In this document: piece by piece, positions 43,350-53,249 of the stretch
Position numbering within the stretch: the first letter of the stretch is position 1
Layout: the number at the start of each line of letters is the position of its first letter
Origin: Vibrio lentus
GTDB taxonomy: Bacteria > Pseudomonadota > Gammaproteobacteria > Enterobacterales > Vibrionaceae
Direction of reading: 5' to 3'
NCBI RefSeq assembly: GCF_030409755.1
Contig: NZ_JAUFQE010000001.1
Span: forward strand, 868,001-932,000
DNA length: 64,000 nucleotides
Program-made: the position numbers and the translations under genes
The notes under the pieces: generated by a model
What the model saw: only the letters and a program-made list of their open reading frames with translations
Told to the model about the DNA's origin: nothing
The model's database searches: none

Positions 43350-45068
43350 ATGGCCAATGTTTCTTCCCAGCAGAAAAAGATCCTCGATCTTGGGGTGTCT
43401 GTCGCCAGAGCGATCAGCGGTGAATTGAGTCTGAATTATCGGGGAGAACGTCTCTATAAAGGCAATAGCCCCTGTTATTACCAGTCCGCACATACTAACG
43501 ATCTCACCTTTGTTTCTCGCCACGAGTTGAAAAACAGCAAGCTTTCAATGCAAGGCAAGATCGATTCATCGGCACTGCGATTATTACTTTCAGACGCTGA
43601 TCTTCACTATTCATTACGACCGAAAAACGAAGTCGAACGTCTGTTATATGATTTCTGCGAGCAAGTACGAATTGAATCGCAAATCCCGTCTTATCTAAAA
43701 GGCGTGACCACCAGTATTCAGTTCAACTTTGCTTATTGGAGCGACCAATATCATCAGAATGGCTTCACCGAATCACGAATCGGCATGTTGCTGTTTACTC
43801 TGATGCAAGTCATCCACACCCGCTTAACTGGCGTTCCGGTGTCTGAACCCATTGCTGAAACCATCGAATCGACTCGCGCCAGCATCGTGCCTACTTTCGG
43901 GTACAGCCTGAAGCGCTTAAAGCAACATAGAACCGACCAACAACAGTTTGCTCACTGCGCTAAGGAGCTGACAGCCCTTGCACAAGAATTAATTATCCAA
44001 GAACAAGAAAGTGATAACTCGCCCACGCCTACGGTCGAAGAAGACATTAAGATCCTTGCGCAGCTTGCCTTGATTGTTGATGGTGACATTCAAGATGAAG
44101 ACGTCGATACCGACATCACAGGGAGTAGCAAGGTATTCGAACTCTCGGGTGCCAATTATCAGGTCTTTAATTCAGAATTTGATCAAGTTATCGCGGCAGA
44201 CAAACTCGTCAGGCGCGCTCTATTACTCGAACTGAGGCAGAAACTCACCGATGACATCATGGCGAGACAAGTCAACACTCGCCGTTTAGCCGCTATGCTC
44301 ACTCGCTTTGTTGCCACGCCACAAACGAACCGACGTCAGGATCATTTAGAAGAAGGTATTGTTAACGCCACTACCATCACCAAGCTCATCACCTCGCCAT
44401 TGGATCGCACTGTCTTTTATCAACCTGATATCGGCGCATCTCATCAATGTGCCATCACGTTTTTGATGGACTGCTCAGGTTCAATGCAGAAACACAGTCA
44501 CAAGCTAAGTCTACTGATGGATACAATTCTCAAATCCGTTGGACTGGCCAACATTCCATTTGAGATTATTGGCTTCACTACCAATAACTGGAACGGTGGC
44601 AAAGTCTATCGACAGTGGCTTAAACAAGGCCAACCGAAACACCCAGGCCGCTTAAACGAAGTTCGACATATTGTGTTTAAAGATTTTGATACCCATTGGA
44701 GACGCTCTCGCCTTGGCATTGCCAGCCTTCGTAAAGCAGACATCTTTAAAGAAGGGATTGATGGCGAAGCGGTGCAGTTCGCTAGTCAGCGGTTGCAGCA
44801 GAACAGTGCGCAAAGAAAGGTTTTGATCGTGTTCTCAGACGGCTGTCCGATGGATACCGCCACCAGCACCGCCAACGATCAGTTCTATTTAGATAACCAC
44901 CTCAAACAAGTGATTGAACGTGAGTCGACCAAAAACGGAATTGAGATTCATGGTGTGGGAATGGGCGTCGATTTAAGCCCGTACTACCGCAGTAACATCA
45001 CCTTAGATGTGCAGGAGAGTTGCTTATTTGGATTATCTAAGAGCGTATTTGAGATGCTAAAGCGTTAA
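43350..45068 (+). CDS. CobT-like protein with C-terminal VWA domain
   Basis: A 572-residue protein. The middle is acidic (EEDIKILAQL, DGDIQDEDVDTD) and the C-terminal 200 residues are a VWA domain with a MIDAS motif (FLMDCSGSMQ), followed by the CobT hallmarks GGKVYRQWLKQGQPKHPGRLNEVRHIVFK, WRRSRLGIASL and KEGIDGEAVQFASQRL. CobT forms a hexameric chaperone ring with CobS. It starts 3 nt after the cobS-like stop, so the two are translationally coupled. Its client here is not CobN; the neighbouring Xsc is the simplest candidate. Confidence 0.85.
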   Translation: MANVSSQQKKILDLGVSVARAISGELSLNYRGERLYKGNSPCYYQSAHTNDLTFVSRHELKNSKLSMQGKIDSSALRLLLSDADLHYSLRPKNEVERLLYDFCEQVRIESQIPSYLKGVTTSIQFNFAYWSDQYHQNGFTESRIGMLLFTLMQVIHTRLTGVPVSEPIAETIESTRASIVPTFGYSLKRLKQHRTDQQQFAHCAKELTALAQELIIQEQESDNSPTPTVEEDIKILAQLALIVDGDIQDEDVDTDITGSSKVFELSGANYQVFNSEFDQVIAADKLVRRALLLELRQKLTDDIMARQVNTRRLAAMLTRFVATPQTNRRQDHLEEGIVNATTITKLITSPLDRTVFYQPDIGASHQCAITFLMDCSGSMQKHSHKLSLLMDTILKSVGLANIPFEIIGFTTNNWNGGKVYRQWLKQGQPKHPGRLNEVRHIVFKDFDTHWRRSRLGIASLRKADIFKEGIDGEAVQFASQRLQQNSAQRKVLIVFSDGCPMDTATSTANDQFYLDNHLKQVIERESTKNGIEIHGVGMGVDLSPYYRSNITLDVQESCLFGLSKSVFEMLKR

Positions 45069-45146
45069 GGTTTTTGTTTAACGTTAAGCTTTTTGTTTGG
45101 AGATGTACGCAGTGACCAATAACGTTTCGGGGAGTTGTGAAGTATC

Positions 45147-45172
45147 GGCTAGCAAGCCGCTAGCCTTTTATC
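45147..45172 (+). terminator. Terminator after the cobT-like gene
   Basis: GGCTAGC, a short loop and GCTAGCC are followed by TTTTA. Confidence 0.7.
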
Positions 45173-45234
45173 AGAATGTTCTTAAGAGGTAGCAGCAACT
45201 AAAAGGCAGCGAGTAACTAAGAAATAACGAGCAA

Positions 45235-46008
45235 TTAAAAGACAGCAAGTAACGACCATGCAGAGACAGCCATCAAATACCCACCAATCAACATCAACAC
45301 AATGAACACCAACTTTCTGAGTTGGTCATTGGACAACGGCGGTGGGAAACGCCGAGCAAACATTGTGACAAGCGCCACCAGAGGAACAGCAATAGCGGAT
45401 AACCACAATATGCTCGCTTCCATGTCGCCTGCAGCGTAGACATTGACGGTACGGGACATTGACGTACAAGCGAACACCATCAGCAGTGTGCTTCGCACCA
45501 GATCGAGCGTAAAAGGCTGCCGATAGAGATGGTAAACAATCGGTGGGCCTGCCATACCGAATAACCCACCCGCGAGCCCAGAACTAAAACCAGATAACAA
45601 GAACGATACCGTTGCCGAACGGTCCTTTCTGGTTTTAGGTTTGAACATAAAGCTCAAACCTGCGAATAGCACCATCGCCCCCAATAGTCCTCGGAGAATA
45701 TTCGTGGCTGAATCGCTCAACTCGTCTAGCAAGAACACCCCCATCGATACGCCGGGGATAATACCGATGACCAACACCACCAGAATCTTGAGTTCACCAA
45801 GCAGTGGCTTACCCATCAACGCGACCAAGCAATTGAACAAGGTCACGATACTGACCACAGCGGCAATCACGGGTAAAGAAACCAAATTAAGGCTGACCGT
45901 TAAACCAATCACGATGATACCGAGGCCAAAACCCGTGACGGTTTGGAAGTAGGTACCCACCGCGATAGTGGCAAGAATGGCGAGTAAAACAGGTAACTCC
46001 ATTAGCAA
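45235..46008 (-). CDS. TauE/SafE-family sulfite exporter
   Basis: A 257-residue inner-membrane protein with about eight hydrophobic segments. The repeated TauE/SafE signature is visible (GTYFQTVTGFGLGIIVIG in the first half, FSSGLAGGLFGMAGPPIVYHLY in the second). In taurine degraders such proteins export the sulfite released by Xsc or its product. It follows pta by about 60 nt on the same strand and so is likely cotranscribed, which fits the pathway. Confidence 0.85.
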   Translation of the reverse strand: MLMELPVLLAILATIAVGTYFQTVTGFGLGIIVIGLTVSLNLVSLPVIAAVVSIVTLFNCLVALMGKPLLGELKILVVLVIGIIPGVSMGVFLLDELSDSATNILRGLLGAMVLFAGLSFMFKPKTRKDRSATVSFLLSGFSSGLAGGLFGMAGPPIVYHLYRQPFTLDLVRSTLLMVFACTSMSRTVNVYAAGDMEASILWLSAIAVPLVALVTMFARRFPPPLSNDQLRKLVFIVLMLIGGYLMAVSAWSLLAVF

Positions 46009-46067
46009 TCCTAACTAGGTTGTTTGGGGTTGATTTGAATGTGAATATCAGCTTCAGGCACTAGATT

Positions 46068-47141
46068 TTAGTATCTAAAATCAAAGGTCGATTCTTCTCT
46101 TCTTTCAGAATCAGCCGCCGCGTCAGTCGTTGAATTTGGTATTTTCCCTTGCTGCGCTTGTACGGCAGTCACCGCAATTACATTGAAGATATCTTCCGCG
46201 CTACACCCTCTGGATAAGTCATTGGCAGGCTGATTCAATCCTTGCAGTAACGGGCCAATCGCGACTGCGCCACCTAACCTTTCTGCGAGCTTATAGCCTA
46301 TGTTCCCCGCTTCTAAATTAGGGAAGATCAATACGTTAGATTGGCCTTTCACTTCTGAATCGGGCAGCTTTTTCGCGGCTATTTCAGTAACAATCGCGGC
46401 ATCGAGTTGAACGTCCTGATCGACAGCTATTCCGGGACAACGTTGTTTCACTAACTGAGCGGCATTACGAACCTTATCGACTGATTCGTGTTTCGCACTG
46501 CCGTTAGTAGAGAACGACAGCATTGCCACTTTAGGTTCTTCCATCAGTAGCGTTTGAGCACTGTTTGATGCCGCTACGGCAATCGAAGCCAGCTCGGTTT
46601 CATTGGGGTTAATCACCAAACCACAATCACTGAAAATCATGCCACCTTTAAGATTATGGAAAGGCTCGCACAACATCATCAGAAAGAAGCTAGACACCAA
46701 TTCACTGTCTGGTGCTGGCCCAATAATCTGCAGCGCCGCTCTTACTACATCAGACGTGGTGTAAACCGCGCCATTGACTGTGCCGTCAACCAGCCCTTCT
46801 CGTACCATCAAGTTGGCAAAAACCAGTGGGTCCTTGACCTTCTCCAATGCATCTTCATAAGTCATGCCTTTGGCTTTTCTTAGTTCATAGAGCCGTTCAG
46901 CCAACACAGCTTTGAGTGCTGATGTTTGTGGTGACACAATATGAATGCCGACGAGATTAATGTGGTTCAACTGCGCCGCTTCGATAATCGCCTTTTCATC
47001 GCCGATTAGAGTGATGTAAGCGAGCTGTTTATCTATCGCCAATCGCGCCGCTTTGAGTACACGAGGGTCTTCTGCTTCGCTTAAAACCACTCGCTTACGA
47101 TCTAAGTGAGCCTTATCAATAATCCGTTCAATCGCCTTCAT
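46068..47141 (-). CDS. pta: Phosphate acetyltransferase (short form)
   Basis: A 357-residue enzyme made only of the PTA_PTB catalytic domain (LSEAEDPRVLKAA near the start, GLVDGTVNGAVYTTSDVVRAALQIIG, then VLIFPNLEAGNIGYKLAERLGGAVAIGPLLQGLNQPANDLSRGC). The regulatory N-terminal half of housekeeping Pta is missing, as in taurine-linked Pta. It converts acetyl phosphate from Xsc to acetyl-CoA. I chose ATG 47141 with GGA 8 nt upstream; ATG 47153 has no ribosome site. Divergent from iclR. Confidence 0.92.
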   Translation of the reverse strand: MKAIERIIDKAHLDRKRVVLSEAEDPRVLKAARLAIDKQLAYITLIGDEKAIIEAAQLNHINLVGIHIVSPQTSALKAVLAERLYELRKAKGMTYEDALEKVKDPLVFANLMVREGLVDGTVNGAVYTTSDVVRAALQIIGPAPDSELVSSFFLMMLCEPFHNLKGGMIFSDCGLVINPNETELASIAVAASNSAQTLLMEEPKVAMLSFSTNGSAKHESVDKVRNAAQLVKQRCPGIAVDQDVQLDAAIVTEIAAKKLPDSEVKGQSNVLIFPNLEAGNIGYKLAERLGGAVAIGPLLQGLNQPANDLSRGCSAEDIFNVIAVTAVQAQQGKIPNSTTDAAADSERREESTFDFRY

Positions 47142-47162
47142 CTTAAATTCCATTTATTGAGA

Positions 47163-47202
47163 TTAATTGTTCCATAATTTATATTTATATTATTGAAATA
47201 AT
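47163..47202. promoter_or_regulatory. Operator candidates in the pta/iclR divergent promoter
   Basis: AATTGTTCCA (from 47165) is shared with the minus strand of the xsc promoter, and the palindrome ATTATT-GA-AATAAT is at 47189-47202. Both are suited to IclR-type dimers between the divergent starts. Confidence 0.45.
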
Positions 47203-47294
47203 AAAAAAGGTCAAATTTTATTCAGATAATTGAAGATTTTTAATTTGGTATGTACACTCTTATACATAGACATATCGCAAGGATGAATCACTGT

Positions 47295-48077
47295 ATGCAA
47301 ACAGAAACACCACAAGTTCAAGGAGATACGCCCACTCTCCGACTTTTTGCACTATTAGAGGTGATAGCGCAAAAAGATGAGTTTATTTCTCTTCAAGGGC
47401 TCGTCGAAGAAACCGGACTACCGAAACCAACTCTGCACCGCATGCTGCAACAATTAGAAGCTGCGGGCATTATTCAAAGAGATGGTGACGAAAAGCATTA
47501 CAGCTCTGGTATTCGACTCAGAAAGCTTGCTGAAAACCTGCTGTTCAATAGCACCATGCACAGCGCACGACGTACTATTCTTGAAAACCTTCGAGCAGAA
47601 GTCGGCGAGAGCTGCAACCTAACGGCACTGTCGAGCGGTGAAATCATCTATCTTGATCGCGCAGAAACCGAAGCCCCGCTTCGCTTCCATCTACAACCCG
47701 GCTCTCGCGTGCCCGTACATTGCTCAGCCACAGGCAAATTGTTTTTGGCGCACATGTCGAAATCACAACGCAGAAGACTGATCGAAAGTGTGCCCCTCAC
47801 TCAATACACAGTAAAAACCATCACCGACTATTCGACGCTAGAGAAAGACATCGAAGAAGCGAAGATCCAAGGTTTTGCTATTGATGATGAAGAATTCTTA
47901 CCCGGTTTAGTCTGTATCGCTGTATTGATACCGTCTTCTACTGGTCAATCCAATCTTGGCTTAGCAATACAAGCGCCAGTGATTCGCGTAAAACCAGACG
48001 AAGCGATCAAGTTTCTGCCAGCTCTTCAAAAAGCAGCAAAAGCGCTCGCTAAAATCGAGTCTGATAACTGGGGCTAG
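47295..48077 (+). CDS. IclR-family regulator of the taurine/acetate genes
   Basis: A 260-residue IclR protein: a winged helix at about residues 10-65 (SLQGLVEETGLPKPTLHRMLQQLEAAGIIQRDG) and a C-terminal effector domain (ESCNLTALSSGEIIYLDRAE, RFHLQPGSRVPVHCSATGKLFLA, GFAIDDEEFLPGLVCIAVLI). AAGGA lies upstream of ATG 47295; in-frame starts at 47250 and 47283 are less well placed. By position and shared motifs it probably controls pta-tauE, xsc and itself. The effector may be a taurine-pathway metabolite, which is inference. Confidence 0.85.
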   Translation: MQTETPQVQGDTPTLRLFALLEVIAQKDEFISLQGLVEETGLPKPTLHRMLQQLEAAGIIQRDGDEKHYSSGIRLRKLAENLLFNSTMHSARRTILENLRAEVGESCNLTALSSGEIIYLDRAETEAPLRFHLQPGSRVPVHCSATGKLFLAHMSKSQRRRLIESVPLTQYTVKTITDYSTLEKDIEEAKIQGFAIDDEEFLPGLVCIAVLIPSSTGQSNLGLAIQAPVIRVKPDEAIKFLPALQKAAKALAKIESDNWG

Positions 48078-48128
48078 TGAGCAGAACTATCTCAGAAAAT
48101 GACCAAGATTAGCGAATCAACATCAATG

Positions 48129-48160
48129 AACTTCGACCAATCAACATTTGGTCGAAGTCA
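48129..48160 (+). terminator. Hairpin after iclR
   Basis: ACTTCGACCA and TGGTCGAAGT form a perfect stem around about 8 bases; the T-run is weak, so read-through into the aldehyde dehydrogenase gene is possible. Confidence 0.6.
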
Positions 48161-48224
48161 TTTCAACACATGCCACCCCGCACATAAGCAACACGTCTAA
48201 AGTAATCACAACAAAGGAATCACG

Positions 48225-49652
48225 ATGCTAAACATTAAGAACCAGCACTTACTCTCTTTTATGGTGACAGAAGCGAACAACGCAGTTGCAGTCACAAACC
48301 CAGCAACGGGTGAGCTTATTGGCCACGCACCAATCTCATCTGAGGCAGAGTTAGAGAGCGCTATCGAACGTGCTCATGTTGCGCAGAAAGAGTGGGCAAA
48401 AATTCCCGCTAAATCCCGTGCTGCATTGCTAAGTGGTTGGCATCAACTGATCCTTGAAAACAAAGAAGATCTTGCTCGCCTAATGACCATTGAACAAGGT
48501 AAGCCGTTAGCAGAAGCAACGGGCGAAGTGGTGTATGGCGCGAGCTTTATTGAATGGTTTGCCGAAGAAGCCAAGCGCACCTATGGTGATTCTATTCCTA
48601 GCACCGCCGCTGGCAAACGCTTGGTGACCATCAAGCAACCTATCGGAGTCGCATGTGCCATTACGCCATGGAACTTTCCGATTGCGATGATCACTCGTAA
48701 GGCCGCTCCTGCCCTTGCTGCCGGCTGTAGTTTTATTGTGAAGCCCTCAGATGAAACGCCGCTTTCTGCATTTGCTGTGGTTGAATTGGCTTACCAAGCG
48801 GGCATTCCTAAAGATCTACTTCAAGTCGTACTTGGCGATAGCCCTGAACAGATTGGCGAGCTTTTCACATCACACCCACTGATCAAAAAGATCTCTTTTA
48901 CTGGTTCGACTCGAGTCGGCAGTATCTTGATGGCTCAAGCTGCGAAAGGCATTAAGCGCACCTCAATGGAACTGGGTGGCAATGCACCGTTTATCGTGTT
49001 TGACGATGCGGATATCGACGCTGCCGTTCAAGGCGCAATGGCTTCAAAATTCCGTAATGCAGGCCAAACCTGTGTTTGTGCGAACCGTTTCTACGTTCAT
49101 AGCAAGGTGCATGACGAGTTTGTAGCAAAATTCGACCAAGCCGTTCAGCAGCTTAAAATCGGTAACGGATTAGATGAAGGCGTCACTATTGGCCCGGTTA
49201 TCAGTGAAAGGGCGAAACAAAACATTCAAGGTTTGATTGACCGAGCGATTGAACAAGGTGCGCAGCCTGTAACCCCAACTCAAGCGCTTGACGGCTTGTT
49301 CATTCAACCTGTGGTTCTTAAAGATGTAAAACACAGCATGGACATCGTTCAACAAGAGATCTTCGGCCCAGTCGCACCTGTGATGAAATTCGAAACTGAT
49401 GAAGAACTTATCGAGATGGCCAACGATACCATTTATGGTTTGGCGTCTTACTTCTACAGCCAGAACATTCACCGCGTATGGCAGGTAGCAGAAGCGCTTG
49501 AATACGGCATGGTTGGCATTAATGACGGTATGATCTCAACCGAAGTCGCGCCTTTCGGTGGCGTGAAACAATCAGGTATTGGCCGTGAAGGTGCGAAAGA
49601 AGGCATCGATGAGTACATGGACATTAAGTATCTTTGCTTTGGCGGAAAATAA
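48225..49652 (+). CDS. gabD: NAD(P)-dependent aldehyde dehydrogenase, succinate-semialdehyde dehydrogenase-like
   Basis: A 475-residue aldehyde dehydrogenase with the catalytic pair intact (MELGGNAPFIVFDDADID with the glutamate, RNAGQTCVCANRFYV with the cysteine) and PWNFPIAMITRKAAPALAAGCSFIVKPSDETPLSA as the cofactor segment. The overall wording is GabD-like. Here, between the taurine regulator and the glyoxylate enzymes, it might instead act on sulfoacetaldehyde or a related semialdehyde. AAGGA lies 7 nt upstream of ATG 48225. Confidence 0.85.
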   Translation: MLNIKNQHLLSFMVTEANNAVAVTNPATGELIGHAPISSEAELESAIERAHVAQKEWAKIPAKSRAALLSGWHQLILENKEDLARLMTIEQGKPLAEATGEVVYGASFIEWFAEEAKRTYGDSIPSTAAGKRLVTIKQPIGVACAITPWNFPIAMITRKAAPALAAGCSFIVKPSDETPLSAFAVVELAYQAGIPKDLLQVVLGDSPEQIGELFTSHPLIKKISFTGSTRVGSILMAQAAKGIKRTSMELGGNAPFIVFDDADIDAAVQGAMASKFRNAGQTCVCANRFYVHSKVHDEFVAKFDQAVQQLKIGNGLDEGVTIGPVISERAKQNIQGLIDRAIEQGAQPVTPTQALDGLFIQPVVLKDVKHSMDIVQQEIFGPVAPVMKFETDEELIEMANDTIYGLASYFYSQNIHRVWQVAEALEYGMVGINDGMISTEVAPFGGVKQSGIGREGAKEGIDEYMDIKYLCFGGK

Positions 49653-49737
49653 GGTTGGTAGTAACTAGGTTTGGAAATAATTAAGTCTTAGTGAGCACTA
49701 ACCTGCCCCATTCTCTCCCCTTCCCTCTCTCAAAAAA

Positions 49738-49769
49738 ACCAAAAAAAAGCCGCGCTAAATTAGCGCGGC
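49738..49769 (-). terminator. Terminator of glcB, also serving the aldehyde dehydrogenase gene
   Basis: GCCGCGCTA, a 3-nt loop and TAGCGCGGC are followed on the minus strand by a long T-run. Confidence 0.85.
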
Positions 49770-49812
49770 ACCTTGGGCTCGGTTCAAATAAGGGTACTTC
49801 TTTTTTTATTAT

Positions 49813-51999
49813 TTATTGTGCGGTTCCTTTCAGCTTCAGTCGCATCGCATGCAACACTGGCTCGGTATAACCACTAGGTTGAGCACAGCCTTCGAATACC
49901 AGCTGACAAGCCGCTGAGAAAGCAATGCTATTTTCAAAATCTGGCGCCATGTTTTGGTAGCTTGGATCCCCAGAGTTTTGCTCATCAACCACAGCTGCCA
50001 TGCGCTTCATGGTTTTCATTACTTGGGCTTCCTCGCAAATACCATGACGTAGCCAGTTAGCGATGTGTTGGCTTGAAATACGTAGCGTTGCGCGGTCTTC
50101 CATTAGCCCTACATCGTTAATATCTGGCACTTTTGAACAACCGACTCCTTGGTCAATCCAACGCACTACGTAGCCAAGAATACCTTGTGTATTGTTATCC
50201 AATTCATTTTGGATATCTTGAGCAGTCAGCTTTTGATTGCCTAATAGCGGGATAGTCAGGATATCGTCGACGTTCGCTCTCACTCGCTCCCGAAGCTCTT
50301 TCTGACGACTTGGTACACTCACCTTGTGATAGTGCAAAGCATGCAGAGTCGCGGCAGTTGGAGAAGGAACCCAAGCGGTATTTGCACCTGCTTGTGGGTG
50401 ACCGATTTTCGCATCCATCATCTTGGCCATGTTGTCCGGCTCTGGCCACATGCCTTTACCGATCTGGGCTTTACCTTGCAGGCCACAAGCTAAGCCAAGA
50501 TCAACGTTTTGATCTTCGTAAGCGCCAATCCAAGTCATGGTTTTCAGCTGTGTTTTAGGAGCAAACGGACCCGCTTCCATACTGGTGTGAATTTCATCAC
50601 CGGTTCGATCTAGGAAGCCTGTGTTGATGAATACAACACGATCTTTAGCCGCGCGGATACATTCTTTAAGATTGACTGAAGTACGACGCTCTTCGTCCAT
50701 GATGCCGACTTTGATCGTGAATCGATCAAGGCCTAATGCATCTTCAATACGGCCAAACAGTTCATTGGTAAACGCCACTTCTTCAGGACCATGCATCTTA
50801 GGTTTAACAATATTGATGCTGTTCGCGGTCGAGTTTTGGTACGCGCTGTTGCCTTTTAAATCATGCATCGCGATTAGTGAAGTGATCATGCCATCCATAA
50901 TACCTTCAGGCACTTCATTGCCTTGAGCATCAATAATGGCAGGGTTGGTCATTAGATGGCCCACATTGCGGATAAACAACATGCTGCGGCCTTTCAGCGA
51001 GATCTCGCCTCCCGTCACGCTGGTGTATTGGCGATCTGGATTGAGGTTACGAACGATGGTCTTGCCATTTTTCTCTAGCGACTCTTGTAAGTCACCTTTC
51101 ATCAAGCCTAACCAGTTACGGTAAGCCAGTGCTTTGTCTTCACCATCAACCGCCGCTACCGAATCTTCGCAATCCATAATGGTAGTGAGAGCCGATTCCA
51201 CCAGCACATCTTTAATACCAGCCACATCAACGCTGCCAATTGGCGCGCTAGGGTCGATTTGAATTTCGATATGTAGGTTGTTGTGCTTAAGCAGAATGCT
51301 TGAAGGCGCACTTGCATCACCTTGGTAACCAATGAACTGGTTGCGATCGATTAGAGTGACTTCTTCGCCGTTGTCTAAGGTCGCTGTCAGTGTATTACCA
51401 ATGCTAACGTTGCTGATGCTGTATTTAGTCACGTCTTTATGGGAAACACCGTTTAACGGTGCAGCATCATCAAGGAAACCTCGAGCGTAGCTCACTACTT
51501 TAGCGCCACGAACCGGGTTAAAGCTTCCACCCTTTTCGGCACCATCACTTTCACTGATAACATCGGTTCCGTAGAGCGCATCGTATAAACTGCCCCAACG
51601 CGCATTCGCCGCGTTAAGTGCAAAACGTGCATTCATAATAGGCACAACGAGCTGGGGGCCCGCTTGTGTTGCAATTTCCGGCTCAACGCTTGCGGTGGTT
51701 ACTTGAAAATCTTCGCCCTCAGGGACTAAGTAGCCTATCTGTTGCAAGAACTGTTTGTACTCTGCCGCATCTAGGGTTTGGCCTACACGCTCTTGGTGCC
51801 AGACGTCAATTTGATGTTGAAGATCGTCGCGCTTAATAAGCAATGCGCGGTTCTTTGGAGCCAAATCTTCAAGGATGGTTGCAAAAGATTGCCAAAAGTC
51901 TTCAGCGACAATGCCTGTTCCAGGAATGACCTGATCATTAATTAATTGGTAGAGGGTGCTATCAATGTTCAAGCTTCCCTGTTGAATACGACTGCTCAT
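49813..51999 (-). CDS. glcB: Malate synthase G
   Basis: A 728-residue malate synthase of the G (single-chain, bacterial) class. The [29 protein letters not shown] segment, the [41 protein letters not shown] region and [12 protein letters not shown] are characteristic. It condenses glyoxylate with acetyl-CoA to malate. With isocitrate lyase next door it completes the glyoxylate bypass that assimilates the acetyl-CoA made by Xsc and Pta. A 190-residue orphan at 31942 repeats part of its residues 209-303. Confidence 0.96.
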   Translation of the reverse strand: MSSRIQQGSLNIDSTLYQLINDQVIPGTGIVAEDFWQSFATILEDLAPKNRALLIKRDDLQHQIDVWHQERVGQTLDAAEYKQFLQQIGYLVPEGEDFQVTTASVEPEIATQAGPQLVVPIMNARFALNAANARWGSLYDALYGTDVISESDGAEKGGSFNPVRGAKVVSYARGFLDDAAPLNGVSHKDVTKYSISNVSIGNTLTATLDNGEEVTLIDRNQFIGYQGDASAPSSILLKHNNLHIEIQIDPSAPIGSVDVAGIKDVLVESALTTIMDCEDSVAAVDGEDKALAYRNWLGLMKGDLQESLEKNGKTIVRNLNPDRQYTSVTGGEISLKGRSMLFIRNVGHLMTNPAIIDAQGNEVPEGIMDGMITSLIAMHDLKGNSAYQNSTANSINIVKPKMHGPEEVAFTNELFGRIEDALGLDRFTIKVGIMDEERRTSVNLKECIRAAKDRVVFINTGFLDRTGDEIHTSMEAGPFAPKTQLKTMTWIGAYEDQNVDLGLACGLQGKAQIGKGMWPEPDNMAKMMDAKIGHPQAGANTAWVPSPTAATLHALHYHKVSVPSRQKELRERVRANVDDILTIPLLGNQKLTAQDIQNELDNNTQGILGYVVRWIDQGVGCSKVPDINDVGLMEDRATLRISSQHIANWLRHGICEEAQVMKTMKRMAAVVDEQNSGDPSYQNMAPDFENSIAFSAACQLVFEGCAQPSGYTEPVLHAMRLKLKGTAQ

Positions 52000-52154
52000 A
52001 AAATCTCTCTCAAGCTAACTGATGGCTACTCAATATATTTACTTAACTGACTTAAATTTCAATAACTCATTTAAACTTACGCAACGGACATAAATTTAGC
52101 TAATTTATGCCAGTTATACTGGATATTCATATAAAAAATACCCTACAAACTGTG

Positions 52155-53108
52155 TTATTCCGTCACACCACTCTCTATTTCATTGGCGACACTTTTAATC
52201 AATCGGCGCATCCATTGGTGGTCAGGATTGGTTTGTAATAATGGACTCCAAGCCATTTTCACCTCAAAGGGTTCAATAGCAAATGGCGCAGGTTTGATCA
52301 ACAACCGAGGGTTGTTGCGCTGCAATTGTGCCGCTTTGGTTGGAATGGTCAGGATCAGGTTCTTCTGTTGAGCGAAGAGAATCGCCGACAGGTAGTGTCG
52401 TGTGAACACCGTGATATTACGCGTTTTGCCAATGCGCATTAGTGCTTCATCTATCCAACCAAGTTTTTGCGCTTCGCTTGGGTTAATCCCAACGCCGGTG
52501 CCCATACCCGTCTTACTTACCCAGATATGTTGCGCCTTTAGATAAGACAAAATATCGAAGTTGTCCGCTATCGGGTTATCACAACTAAATAGGCAAGAGA
52601 ACCCGTCGTGCCAAAGGCTCATCTGATGGAACGACTGTGGAATGTCGTCAAAACGGTTGATAATGATATCAACAGTGCCTTGTTCCACATCCTGATAACT
52701 CACGTCACTTGGCGTCATGATATCCAAGCGTATTTTCGGTGCTATCTCGCTCAACTTTTTCAATAGCGGCTGAATAATGGTCGACTCGGCATAGTCACTC
52801 GCCATGATACGAAACACACGCTCACTGTCTTCTGCATTAAACTCCGTGGTCGGTTGCAATGTCTTTTCTACATTCGCCAAGATGTTTCTAATCAATGGCT
52901 GCAGTTTATGTGCTCGCTCGGTCGGTATCATCCCTTCACTGGTTCTCACCAACAGCGGGTCTTCAAACAGATCGCGCAATCGACGCAGGCCATTACTCAT
53001 CGCTGGCTGAGTTATTCCTAACTGATTTGCTGCTCGTGTTACGTTTCTTTCACGTAGCAACATGTCTAAATACACAAGTAAATTAAGGTCTATACGAGCA
53101 ATATTCAT
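52155..53108 (-). CDS. LysR-type regulator of the glyoxylate genes
   Basis: A 317-residue LysR protein. The N-terminal winged helix is at residues about 5-62 (DLNLLVYLDMLLRERNVTRAANQLGITQPAMSNGLRRLRDLFEDPLLVRT). The effector domain follows, with the NodD/LinR-like wording of that subgroup (RIMASDYAESTIIQPLL). It lies between glcB, on the same strand, and aceA, which is divergent, so it is the natural regulator of both; acetate or glyoxylate as a signal is inference. Confidence 0.85.
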   Translation of the reverse strand: MNIARIDLNLLVYLDMLLRERNVTRAANQLGITQPAMSNGLRRLRDLFEDPLLVRTSEGMIPTERAHKLQPLIRNILANVEKTLQPTTEFNAEDSERVFRIMASDYAESTIIQPLLKKLSEIAPKIRLDIMTPSDVSYQDVEQGTVDIIINRFDDIPQSFHQMSLWHDGFSCLFSCDNPIADNFDILSYLKAQHIWVSKTGMGTGVGINPSEAQKLGWIDEALMRIGKTRNITVFTRHYLSAILFAQQKNLILTIPTKAAQLQRNNPRLLIKPAPFAIEPFEVKMAWSPLLQTNPDHQWMRRLIKSVANEIESGVTE

Positions 53109-53249
53109 AAGAAAAATACCGAATATAATAACTATAAATTAACAAAATTATCACATACATGGTTATTCTTTGTCCATGGTTAGATTTAATCCAAATCGAA
53201 TGACCTCGCCAAATTGGCCAACATGTCCACGTGAAACTAAGGAATAGTT
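53109..53249. promoter_or_regulatory. lysR/aceA divergent promoter region
   Basis: 141 AT-rich bases between the divergent starts. LysR half-site spacing cannot be fixed by eye; the short size implies overlapping promoters. Confidence 0.45.
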
